Source: an uncultured Colwellia sp. (GTDB lineage: Bacteria; Pseudomonadota; Gammaproteobacteria; Enterobacterales; Alteromonadaceae). From it: 41,249 nucleotides of DNA. The stretch spans positions 1 through 41,249 of the forward strand of contig CAJXPG010000017.1 in the NCBI GenBank assembly GCA_913057925.1, written 5' to 3'. Numbering within the stretch: position 1 is the stretch's first letter; every line of letters starts with the position of its first letter. Made by a program: the position numbers and the translations under genes. The notes beneath the pieces were generated by a model, which ran no database searches, was not told where the DNA came from, and was given only the letters and a program-made list of their open reading frames with translations. This document shows positions 34,666 to 41,249 of this stretch, piece after piece.

Positions 34666-36705
34666 ATGTTGAATAAACATTTAACTATGGCGTTAGCTAT
34701 CTTGCTAACACATGCGACTGTTCACGCGAACGAACATCACGAAAAACATGCAAAAAAAGAATCACATGAAATGCATGATGAACATGAAGAAAAAGCCAAA
34801 CACGATGAGCATGACCACCATGAACATGACGGTAAAAAGGTCGAGCGAATTCAAGTAACAGCTTCACGTTTAGGGCGAATTGTTAACGAGTCAGCAACTC
34901 GAACTGAAGTGATTAATGGCGAAGAAATTCAAGAAAAAGCATTAATGCGCCCGGGCAATATTTCTATGCTGGTAGCTGAAACTGGCGGTGTTAGAGTGCA
35001 AACCACCTCACCTGCATTAGGTAGTGCCAATATAAGGTTACAAGGCTTATATGGTCGATATACCCAATTACTAAGTGATGGGTTATCGTTATACGGCGGT
35101 CAAACAGCCTCGATAGGTTTATTACAAATACCGCCAACAGATTTAGCCAATGTTGAGATCATTAAGGGCTCTGCTTCCTCAATGTATGGTGGCTCAGCAC
35201 TTGGAGGCGTTATTAATTTAATTTCACGCACGCCAAGTGACAAACCAGAAGGTGAAGTGCTGTTTAATGCCACCTCTAAAAACGGTCAAGATATAACTAC
35301 CTACTTAGCCACGCCGATAAACGAATCTACTAGTGGCTCGATCACTGCAGGCGTTCATCAGCAAGAAGAGCAAGATTTAGATGATGATGGCTGGATAGAT
35401 ATGGCGGGTTACACGCGAGGCACTGTCCGACCTCGCCTATATTGGCAAGGTGAAGATGGCGCTAATTTGTATGTCACTGTTGGTGCTATGACCGAACAAA
35501 GAACAGGTGGCACGCTAGGTGATGCTAAGGTGCCTGATGGCAGTCAATATCCGCAAACACAAGATACCTTAAGAACCGATGCTGGTTTTATTTATGACCA
35601 ACCTATTGGTGAGGTTTTAAATATCAATTTCCGTGGCTCAACTATGCGCCAAGAGCATGAACATCAGTACGGTGTAGTACTTGAAAATGATACTCACGAG
35701 AGTCACCTGATTGAATCAAGTTTATCGGGTTATGTTGATGAACTGGCATGGGTAGTTGGTGTTGCCCACCAAACAGAAAAATTCGATTCTGATACCTATA
35801 ATGAATTTAACTACAGCTATCAAACCCCAGGACTATTTTCACAACTTGATTATCAAGTAAATGACGAGATTTCTCTGTCATTGAGTGCCCGTAGTGATTG
35901 GCACAGTGAGTACGGCACACAATTTAGCCCTCGAATTTCCATGCTGTATAGCCCAGATAATTGGTCTGTTCGCGGCGCTTACGGCAAAGGTTTTTTTGCG
36001 CCAAGCCCCTTTATTGAAGATATTGAAGAAGCAGGATTATCTCGTCTTGCGCCATTAGAAAACCTTAATGAAGAAACCGCGACAACCGCTTCAGTAGATT
36101 TCACTTATCTATTTGATAGTGTGGAAACTAGCGTGACCTTCTTTGCTTCAGACATTGAAAATGTTACTGAATTAGCAGTTATTGATGATCCGTTGAACTT
36201 AAGTGAACAAGTACGTTTAGTCAATACTCCAGGACAAAGTAAAATACGAGGCAGTGAATTACTACTGCGTTATCGCTGGCAAGACATTAAAGTAACCGGT
36301 AGCTATTTATATACAGATGCCAGCAAGGAAGATGAATATGGCAATGGCCGAGTACCGTTAGCACTAACTCCTGAGCATTCTGCTGGCGCGGTAATTATGT
36401 GGGAAGAACATGGCAGCCATATGGTAGGTTTTGAAGCTTATTACACCGGCACCCAACACTTAGAAGACAACCCTTATCGTGATAGAAGTAACCCTTATTG
36501 GCATTTAGGCTTGTTAGCGCAAATTACTACTGGCAGTGTTAGTTGGTTTATCAATGCTGAAAATCTTTTGGATGTTAGGCAAACTAAAGAAGACTCTTTG
36601 CTGTTACCTGAGCAAGCGCCAAGTGGTCGTTGGACCACAGATATTTGGTCAAGAAATGATGGTTTTACGGTTAATGCTGGGGTGCGTATTCAGTTTGGTG
36701 GTTAA
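34666..36705 (+). CDS. TonB-dependent receptor, His-rich N-terminus
   Basis: A 679-residue outer-membrane receptor. ATG 34666 has GAGGT six bases upstream and opens a signal peptide (MLNKHLTMALAILL..., cut near VHA-N). TTG 34630 would add 12 residues. Right after cleavage, residues 24-55 hold 11 histidines (HH, H, H ... DHHEHDGKK) mixed with acidic residues, a metal-binding extension as seen in zinc/copper-type receptors. The plug (about 60-170) contains NIRLQGLYGRYTQLLSDGLS and VEIIKGSASSMYGGSALGGV. The barrel ends on FTVNAGVRIQFGG with the terminal aromatic-rich strand. With the Cys-rich exported protein before it, it is a candidate metal importer. No clear Zur or Fur box was found upstream. 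Confidence 0.92.
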   Translation: MLNKHLTMALAILLTHATVHANEHHEKHAKKESHEMHDEHEEKAKHDEHDHHEHDGKKVERIQVTASRLGRIVNESATRTEVINGEEIQEKALMRPGNISMLVAETGGVRVQTTSPALGSANIRLQGLYGRYTQLLSDGLSLYGGQTASIGLLQIPPTDLANVEIIKGSASSMYGGSALGGVINLISRTPSDKPEGEVLFNATSKNGQDITTYLATPINESTSGSITAGVHQQEEQDLDDDGWIDMAGYTRGTVRPRLYWQGEDGANLYVTVGAMTEQRTGGTLGDAKVPDGSQYPQTQDTLRTDAGFIYDQPIGEVLNINFRGSTMRQEHEHQYGVVLENDTHESHLIESSLSGYVDELAWVVGVAHQTEKFDSDTYNEFNYSYQTPGLFSQLDYQVNDEISLSLSARSDWHSEYGTQFSPRISMLYSPDNWSVRGAYGKGFFAPSPFIEDIEEAGLSRLAPLENLNEETATTASVDFTYLFDSVETSVTFFASDIENVTELAVIDDPLNLSEQVRLVNTPGQSKIRGSELLLRYRWQDIKVTGSYLYTDASKEDEYGNGRVPLALTPEHSAGAVIMWEEHGSHMVGFEAYYTGTQHLEDNPYRDRSNPYWHLGLLAQITTGSVSWFINAENLLDVRQTKEDSLLLPEQAPSGRWTTDIWSRNDGFTVNAGVRIQFGG

Positions 36706-36720
36706 TTGAAATTAAAGCTG

Positions 36721-36740
36721 AGGAGGCTTGATAGCCTCCT
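36721..36740. terminator. Stem-loop after TonB receptor
   Basis: AGGAGGC (36721-36727), loop TTGATA, GCCTCCT (36734-36740), followed by TTTGTGT. Between the convergent receptor (+) and FKBP (-) genes. Confidence 0.6.
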
Positions 36741-36751
36741 TTGTGTCAACT

Positions 36752-36779
36752 CTCAATTCTCAATTCTCAATTCTCAAAA
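36752..36779. repeat. Heptanucleotide tandem repeat, TTGAGAA type
   Basis: CTCAATT occurs three times in tandem (36752-36772), then CTCAAAA. Read on the minus strand it gives TTGAGAA units running out from just after the FKBP gene's stop. Same unit family as 18957-18991. Confidence 0.85.
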
Positions 36780-36785
36780 GGCTAC

Positions 36786-37280
36786 TTAGTCTACACAGTG
36801 TGCATCTATTAATGTGATTTGTGACACCAGCACACTGTTGGGTGCAACCGAGCCAGGTAAACCTTTACTGCCATAGGCTAAATGCGAAGGTAGATAAAGC
36901 TCCCAGCTTTCACCCACTTTCATCATAGGTACACCTTCACGCCAGCCTTTTACCATTTTTGCTAACTTAAACTTTTCAGGGTAACCGCGTTGATAGCTAC
37001 TATCGATGATTTTTTTAGAGGTAACTGACAGCATTTTATAGTGCACGGTCACTTTATAGTCAGGATCAGGTTTACAGCCATCGCTTTGCTCTAAAATTTT
37101 ATATTGTAAGCCAGACTCGGTTTCTTTCACGCCTTCGCGTTTTAAGTTCATTTTCAACCAGTGTTTAGCTTTTATTGCATAAGCTTCTTCTGCGTTATAC
37201 AGACTATTAGAGTTATTCGAACTGGCACAGCCAAGCAGTAAGGCACAACTAAAAAGGGACAAAAAAGCGTGTTTTAACAT
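36786..37280 (-). CDS. FKBP-type peptidyl-prolyl isomerase lipoprotein
   Basis: A 164-residue isomerase of the FKBP family. ATG 37280 was chosen because it opens the lipoprotein signal MLKHAFLSLFSCALLLGC (lipidated Cys18) and GAGAG lies upstream. A longer frame to 37319 puts 13 residues before it. The domain (about 60-160) shows GLQYKILEQSDG, VTVHYKM, the GWREGVPMMKVGESWELYLPS stretch (split: GWREGVP, MMKVGE, WELYLPS), AYGSKG and VAPNSVLVSQITLI, as in FkpA/FklB-type enzymes. It should help fold envelope proteins. The first position of the usual VHYTG loop reads VHYKM, a mild deviation. Heptamer repeats lie at its 3' end. Confidence 0.92.
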   Translation of the reverse strand: MLKHAFLSLFSCALLLGCASSNNSNSLYNAEEAYAIKAKHWLKMNLKREGVKETESGLQYKILEQSDGCKPDPDYKVTVHYKMLSVTSKKIIDSSYQRGYPEKFKLAKMVKGWREGVPMMKVGESWELYLPSHLAYGSKGLPGSVAPNSVLVSQITLIDAHCVD

Positions 37281-37623
37281 TTTCTCTCTCAATGAATAAA
37301 TAGAGGGTTCATCATTCATGACATCACATATTACTTAGAAAATGATGCCTTAATTCGAATATTAATACTAAAAATACTGAGTGTATAGCTAAGTAACTTT
37401 AAAGTCATGATATTAAAGCAATAAGATTAAACGAGCTAATGTCTACTCTTCAGACTCTACCTTGCAATAAAGTTGCTTAACCAGCTATCTAAAGCCTTTT
37501 TAACTGCCCTATATTTCTCTCTAACATCAGTATTAGTTATTTAGCTGACAAGCCCAGAATAATGATTACAGGAGCACAAAAGTAAAAAATAATAACACAT
37601 GCCAATCATAAGGGAGTAAAGCA

Positions 37624-37677
37624 ATGAACTATTACGAACTTATACTTGATAGTGACTTTACTAACGAATATCGGTAG
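37624..37677 (+). CDS. 17-residue leader ORF candidate
   Basis: ATG 37624 with AGGGAG seven bases upstream, spelling MNYYELILDSDFTNEYR, then TAG. It ends 70 bases before the symporter start, and a dyad lies between. It may be a regulatory leader peptide, a tiny protein or the head of a decayed gene; the sequence alone does not decide. Confidence 0.4.
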   Translation: MNYYELILDSDFTNEYR

Positions 37678-37699
37678 ATATGTTTTAATCGAGAATATA

Positions 37700-37721
37700 G
37701 TATTGAATGTTGAATCAATAC
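37700..37721. promoter_or_regulatory. Operator-like dyad before AGCS gene
   Basis: GTATTGA (37700-37706), eight bases, TCAATAC (37715-37721): a perfect 7-bp inverted repeat ending 26 bases before the symporter ATG. The size suits a dimeric repressor; which one is unknown. Confidence 0.45.
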
Positions 37722-37747
37722 CGCATTACATTTATAAAAAGGTTTAA

Positions 37748-39097
37748 ATGGAAGATTTATTAGTTACTTTAGTGAATTTTGCCTGGGGTCTCCCCATGGT
37801 TTTGTTACTTGTTGGCGGTGGCGCCTACTTTGTTATCCACTCAAGACTTATCCCTTACAAAAGGCTTGGTCATGCACTCAGCATTATTGGCGGAAAATAT
37901 GACAATGAACAAAACACTCAAGGTGACATTAGCCACTTTCAAGCATTAATTGTTGCGCTATCAGGTACGCTAGGACTTGGAAATATAGCCGGAGTCGCGG
38001 TTGCTATCACGATGGGCGGACCAGGTGCAATTTTTTGGATGTGGTTGACGGCAATTGTAGGTATTGCAACCAAGTTTTATACCGCATCCTTAGCTGTGAT
38101 GTTTCGAGGGAAAGACCGTAGTGGTAAATTGCAGGGAGGACCAATGTATGTCATTAGAGAAGGCTTAGGGAAAAAGTGGCAGCCCCTTGCTTGGCTATTT
38201 TGCATCGGCTGTATATTCGGTGCCTTACCTCTTTTTCAAATTAACCAATTAGTACAAATATTAAGGGATGTCATTGCCATACCATACGGGATAGCCGAGG
38301 CCGATAATCACTTTACTTTTGATCTACTCGTTGGCCTTGCCTTATTCATCCTTATCTCTTGGATTGTCATGGGAAAATTAACACGAATAACCGCAGTTGC
38401 CACCAAAGTTGTACCTATTATGGTTATTGGTTATTTCATAATGACATTAATACTCTTAGTCATGCACTACCATAAAATACCTGAGACCTTTTTGTTGATT
38501 TTTTCAAGTGCATTTAATCCAAACTCTGCTGCTGGCGGACTTATAGGTACCGTTATTATTATTGGGGTTCAGCGAGGGGCTTTTTCTAACGAAGCGGGTA
38601 TAGGCACTGAATCATTAGCTCATGGTGCAGCTAAAACCAACCAACCCATTCGAGAAGGATTTGTTGCTTCATTTGGCCCTATTGTTGATACATTAATTAT
38701 CTGTACATGTACTGCTCTAGCTGTTTTGGTAACAGGTGCGTGGCAAACAGGTTACCAAGGCGTTGGCATGACAGTGTATGCCTTTGAACAAACTTTCCCG
38801 TCGATAGGCAGTTACCTGCTAATGGTCATGGTGTTCTTCCTCAGTACGAGCACAGTGTTAACTTTTTGGTATTACGGCAGTAAGTGTAGTGAGTTTCTGT
38901 TTGGTCCAAAATTTGAAAAGTTTTATAAACAGTTCTACCTTATTCTTATTATCGTCGGTGCGGTAGCCTCTTTAACTATGGTAATTAATTTTATTACCTT
39001 TATGTACGCGTTAATGGCTATTCCTACCATGATATCAACCTTATTACTTTCCTCAAAAGTTAGAGAAGCAGCGGAAAAATATATCAGCGAGTACTGA
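37748..39097 (+). CDS. Alanine/glycine:cation symporter (AGCS) family
   Basis: A 449-residue inner-membrane sodium- or proton-coupled amino-acid symporter. Family marks are SGTLGLGNIAGVAVAITMGG (71-90), the nearby GPGAIFWMWLTAIVG, LQGGPMYVIREGLG, and GAFSNEAGIGTESLAHGAAK. About 11 TM helices, standard length. It should bring in alanine, glycine or a similar amino acid. AAGG precedes ATG by five to six bases. A leader-like ORF and a dyad are upstream. The downstream gene (39239) is a solute-binding-like protein, 141 bases away. Confidence 0.94.
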   Translation: MEDLLVTLVNFAWGLPMVLLLVGGGAYFVIHSRLIPYKRLGHALSIIGGKYDNEQNTQGDISHFQALIVALSGTLGLGNIAGVAVAITMGGPGAIFWMWLTAIVGIATKFYTASLAVMFRGKDRSGKLQGGPMYVIREGLGKKWQPLAWLFCIGCIFGALPLFQINQLVQILRDVIAIPYGIAEADNHFTFDLLVGLALFILISWIVMGKLTRITAVATKVVPIMVIGYFIMTLILLVMHYHKIPETFLLIFSSAFNPNSAAGGLIGTVIIIGVQRGAFSNEAGIGTESLAHGAAKTNQPIREGFVASFGPIVDTLIICTCTALAVLVTGAWQTGYQGVGMTVYAFEQTFPSIGSYLLMVMVFFLSTSTVLTFWYYGSKCSEFLFGPKFEKFYKQFYLILIIVGAVASLTMVINFITFMYALMAIPTMISTLLLSSKVREAAEKYISEY

Positions 39098-39108
39098 TAA
39101 ATAGTGAA

Positions 39109-39173
39109 GAATGCATTGATGTAAAAGACTCAACATTTGTCTGGATATAGCTAAAAACACGCCCAATGCATTC
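39109..39173. promoter_or_regulatory. Paired AATGCATT dyads
   Basis: GAATGCATTG (39109-39118) and CAATGCATTC (39164-39173) are inverted copies of a palindromic core, 45 bases apart, between the symporter stop and the solute-binding gene. Either two operator copies or a long stem. Confidence 0.35.
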
Positions 39174-39238
39174 ATACGATGAACATTTTAATCTATACTT
39201 TTATGTAGGTTAATTCTGTGGTCTTTTTTGGGATAATA

Positions 39239-39970
39239 ATGGCAGTAAGCTTGTATCAAAAAGCGTTATTATACGGGCTACTTTGCTTAGTCTCTTTTAA
39301 AGCTGTTTCTGAACCGAACAATGAAATTACGGTGGTAACTGAGCAATGGCCGCCCTATAACTACCTTTCTAGTTCAGGTAAAGTCATTGGTAGTGCCACT
39401 AAAATTGTTGAAGAAACCCTTCAACAGGCAAATATTCCATACACTCTCAATATGTACCCTTGGGCAAGAGCCTATAAAACAGCCCTAGAAAAGCCCAATG
39501 TACTTATCTACTCAATTTTAAGGTCGCCTCAACGGGAAAAGTTGTTTCACTGGATTTGTCCTCTCAATACTATTCAATATCATTTTTTTAAATTGTCAGA
39601 CAGAAAAGACATTAAAGTTAACTCAATTAACGATGTTAAACAGTACAGCTTAGGTTTAATTAGGGATTCATACATGCATAACCATTTAAAAAATATTGGT
39701 TTTATTGAAGGGGAACACATTCAAATTACAGGGAATAATCAAGCTAATATCAAGCTACTATTAGCAGAAAGGGTTGACCTCATTATCGACACTCATGAGA
39801 ATATCTCACTAAGGCTGAAGACATTATCAGCTACAAGTAATAAATTAACAGCCATTTTTCCAATAGGTACCGACCTGATCCCTACACCCTGGACATGTAT
39901 GGCTATTAGCCTTAAAACACCAATAGAACTGGTTCAGGCCATCAAAAAATCTCATCAAGAATTAAAATAG
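39239..39970 (+). CDS. Periplasmic solute-binding protein, family 3-like
   Basis: A 243-residue exported protein. ATG 39239 is preferred over GTG 39218 because GGGA lies five bases upstream and it starts the signal peptide (MAVSLYQKALLYGLLCLVSF...). The mature part begins EITVVTEQWPPYNYLSSSG, the typical first strand of amino-acid-type binding proteins; it continues with GSATKIVEETLQQANIPYTL and MYPWARAYKTALE, and AERVDLIIDTHENIS in the second lobe. The WPPYNY and MYPWARAY stretches are typical of this stand-alone group. No transporter ATPase is adjacent. It may share a transcript with the symporter, but the dyads between suggest separate control. Confidence 0.86.
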   Translation: MAVSLYQKALLYGLLCLVSFKAVSEPNNEITVVTEQWPPYNYLSSSGKVIGSATKIVEETLQQANIPYTLNMYPWARAYKTALEKPNVLIYSILRSPQREKLFHWICPLNTIQYHFFKLSDRKDIKVNSINDVKQYSLGLIRDSYMHNHLKNIGFIEGEHIQITGNNQANIKLLLAERVDLIIDTHENISLRLKTLSATSNKLTAIFPIGTDLIPTPWTCMAISLKTPIELVQAIKKSHQELK

Positions 39971-40134
39971 CACTAGCATAAAAGCATATTACTTATAAAT
40001 CCTCCCCCTTCCCTCCACCCAATGTAGTAAAATTACAACATAAACTTGAATTAACTTCATGGTATGCTAAATTCAACCTATCAATCTAGTAATAAAACAC
40101 CGCACAACTAAATATTAATAGAGGTTATTAAAAT

Positions 40135-40275
40135 ATGGAAAACCAACAAACAAGTTCGAACGTTGAAAGTTTAGTAAAAGTGGTTGCATTTGATTACAGC
40201 AATGAGAGCTTACCTCGTGATTTTGATATCCGTATCGAAGTTGCTGAACAACGTGAAGTACTTGAACAATCATAA
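40135..40275 (+). CDS. Small acidic ORF, 46 residues
   Basis: Starts MENQQTSSNVESLVKVVAFD and ends REVLEQS. GAGG lies ten bases before ATG. It is acidic and hydrophilic, without cysteine or membrane segment, and its codon use is like that of the neighbouring genes. An inverted repeat TTGAATT/AATTCAA (40046-40052, 40070-40076) lies in its upstream region. No family recognised. Nothing else fills the 39971-40134 stretch. Confidence 0.55.
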   Translation: MENQQTSSNVESLVKVVAFDYSNESLPRDFDIRIEVAEQREVLEQS

Positions 40276-40310
40276 CGTAACTATATTCCTGACTTTACAG
40301 CAACAGGTAT

Positions 40311-40332
40311 AAAAAAGGGGAACATTATCCCC
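40311..40332 (-). terminator. Minus-strand Rho-independent terminator
   Basis: On the minus strand: GGGGA, loop TAATGT, TCCCC, then six Ts (plus-strand As at 40311-40316). The stem begins inside the TAG stop of the kinase remnant, so it was built to end that gene. On the plus strand no T-tract follows. Confidence 0.75.
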
Positions 40333-40616
40333 TACGCTTTACCGCATTTTATTGTGCCGGTATCGTCATACCGCATCAAAACAAAGTCAATGATTAAAGC
40401 ACTAAGAATAATAGCTAACTTCAAGCTATAGCTATATACCCATAATTCACTTTTGAAGACTTTAGTGATAAAACGCCCCTTTAACCCCTTTCCATTATCT
40501 TCAATGCTAAAGCTATTACCCAATTGAAAAAACTTGATGAATAAAACGGTGAGTTCTTTCTGAATAAGATCCTTGGTTTGAACAATGGATTGCGAAAGTT
40601 TGTTTAACGACAGCCT
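40332..40616 (-). pseudogene. Decayed histidine kinase ATPase domain
   Basis: A minus-strand frame of 95 codons, open from a TAA at 40617-40619 to TAG at 40332, with no ATG and no Shine-Dalgarno sequence (a TTG at 40523 is the only usual start). It reads KLSQSIVQTKDLIQ (HisKA-helix-like), then KELTV, GNSFSIEDNGKGL (the DxGxG G1 box), ITKVF, a garbled stretch where FTTKxxGHGLGLHS should stand, SALII, MRYDDTGT and CGKA, in the right order for a HATPase_c domain. The glycines of the G2 box are gone and the last strand (TFTL...) is missing, so it cannot bind ATP. The terminator right after the stop shows this was once a gene's 3' end. I infer a decayed kinase; the neighbouring sugar-binding-type protein would fit as its former sensor. 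Confidence 0.55.
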
Positions 40617-40814
40617 TTATTGCCGGAACTATTGGTATATATGATACGCTTAAATTTTGCAGAAATAATTGCAACTTTTCAGAAAACACTTCTATACATC
40701 TTTGAATTAACCTGAGGTTTCACTAAGCCTATAACAACCAGAGTTATTTAAAATAAACTATCATTTAAAGCAAATGCTACTAAAGTTATTTATATATCAA
40801 AGGAATAAACTTAT

Positions 40815-41206
40815 ATGAATACATCTAGATACATATTTGCATGTGTATTTTTAATGTTTCCAAATTTAACTAATGCTGAAACTAAAGTAACTTTTATCGT
40901 GCCTGATGTTCAGGGCCCTATTTTTTGGCAGTTAGTTGCACAGACATCAATCGCCGCTGCAAATGATTTAAATATCGATTTAGACATTATCTATAGCAAC
41001 AACGATAGGTTTGCTTTAATTGAAAAAATTAACCAAATAATCGCACAAGAAAATAAACCTGACTATATCGTTTTAAGACCTTTGTCTGGTAACACAAAAA
41101 GTGTCTTTTCTTTACTTGAACAATCAAAAATAAAATTTATCACTATTGAACAGTCTATAGACCGAGAAAAGTATAAAAGCTTAGCTGTTCCGAGGCAGTA
41201 TTATAA
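40815..41206 (+). CDS. Sugar-type periplasmic binding protein (partial)
   Basis: The first 130 codons of an exported periplasmic binding protein of the RbsB/type 1 group; the 3' part is cut by the contig end, where adapter begins at 41207. AGGA lies ten bases before ATG. Signal peptide MNTSRYIFACVFLMFPNLTN (cut near NA-E). The mature start TKVTFIVPDVQGPIFWQLVA and the following ANDLNIDLDIIYSNND, then PDYIVLRPLSG, show the alternating strand-helix pattern of lobe one. The full length should be near 300-350 residues. Any frame read past 41206 is adapter. Such proteins often work with a kinase or cyclase in this group of bacteria; the decayed kinase beside it is suggestive. Confidence 0.82.
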
Positions 41207-41249
41207 CTGTCTCTTATACACATCTCCGAGCCCACGAGACCGTACTAGA
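41207..41249. other. Nextera read-2 adapter and index (artefact)
   Basis: Bases 41207-41240 start with the reverse mosaic end CTGTCTCTTATACACATCT and continue with the i7-side adapter. Bases 41241-41248 are CGTACTAG, the i7 index 702, followed by the first A of the flow-cell part. Library sequence, not genome. Confidence 0.97.

Larger units (their letters stand above)
37281..37747. other. Intergenic: small ORF and operator-like dyad
   Basis: Upstream region of the AGCS symporter (+) and the FKBP gene (-). The distal 300 bases show nothing recognisable. The proximal part holds the 17-codon ORF at 37624-37677 and the dyad at 37700-37721. Confidence 0.4.
40276..40814. other. Region of decayed kinase and SBP leader
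   Basis: No intact gene. Holds the minus-strand histidine kinase remnant (40332-40616), its terminator (40311-40332) and, to the right, about 200 bases of AT-rich sequence before the sugar-binding protein gene. The frame right of 40619 breaks, and I could not trace the remnant further with confidence. Confidence 0.5.

Overview
The window looks like a chromosomal contig from a marine, AT-rich gammaproteobacterium of the Alteromonadales, most like Colwellia and its relatives. This is an inference from the protein families, TonB receptors, c-di-GMP signalling proteins, a PEP-CTERM protein, a DUF3360 permease and low-GC codon use; there is no rRNA or other marker gene. No tRNA, rRNA, CRISPR array, insertion sequence or phage module was seen. 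Both ends (7-39 and 41207-41249) are Illumina Nextera adapter and index sequence, so genuine sequence runs only from about 40 to 41206.

Layout. 185-3858 (+): a cyclophilin lipoprotein, a degenerate EAL-HDOD protein, a small membrane protein and a periplasmic coiled-coil protein. 4008-7185 (-): a TPR-GGDEF diguanylate cyclase and a phytanoyl-CoA dioxygenase-like protein. 7416-7826 (+): a self-contained unit of promoter, long leader, 44-residue ORF and strong terminator. 7945-9102 (+): an EEP-fold hydrolase with no standard start codon. 9179-12646 (-): a PQQ sugar dehydrogenase-like protein, YjdM and a DExH helicase. 12990-14099 (+): a protein with two cytochrome c domains and a rhodanese domain. 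14136-17747 (-): a large PilZ protein and a DUF5610 protein. 18031-19965 (+): a solute-binding-like protein and FolD. 20046-25093 (-): a metallo-beta-lactamase-fold protein, a second solute-binding-like protein and a MASE1-CHASE hybrid histidine kinase. 25489-26997 (+): a DUF3360 permease.

27045-29694 (-) is a two-gene unit: a TonB-dependent receptor whose only two cysteines form a CxxC in the plug, followed by an exported thioredoxin-like protein with CAWC. Upstream lie a 16/19 Fur-box match and a perfect FNR/CRP-type palindrome. This is the most interesting locus. Next come a fibro-slime PEP-CTERM protein, an AbgT-family transporter, a DJ-1/PfpI protein, and a probable metal-acquisition pair (an exported protein with nine clustered cysteines and a TonB receptor with a histidine-rich N-terminus). 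The window ends with an FKBP lipoprotein, a sodium:alanine-type symporter preceded by a 17-codon ORF and an operator-like dyad, a third solute-binding-like protein, a 46-residue ORF, a decayed histidine-kinase ATPase domain, and a sugar-binding-protein gene cut by the contig end.

Themes: c-di-GMP signalling (GGDEF, degenerate EAL-HDOD, PilZ with an intact binding motif); metal and iron uptake; periplasmic redox and folding; and stand-alone solute-binding proteins with no permease beside them. Tandem repeats with a 7-bp (or 14-bp) period lie directly at the 3' ends of three genes.
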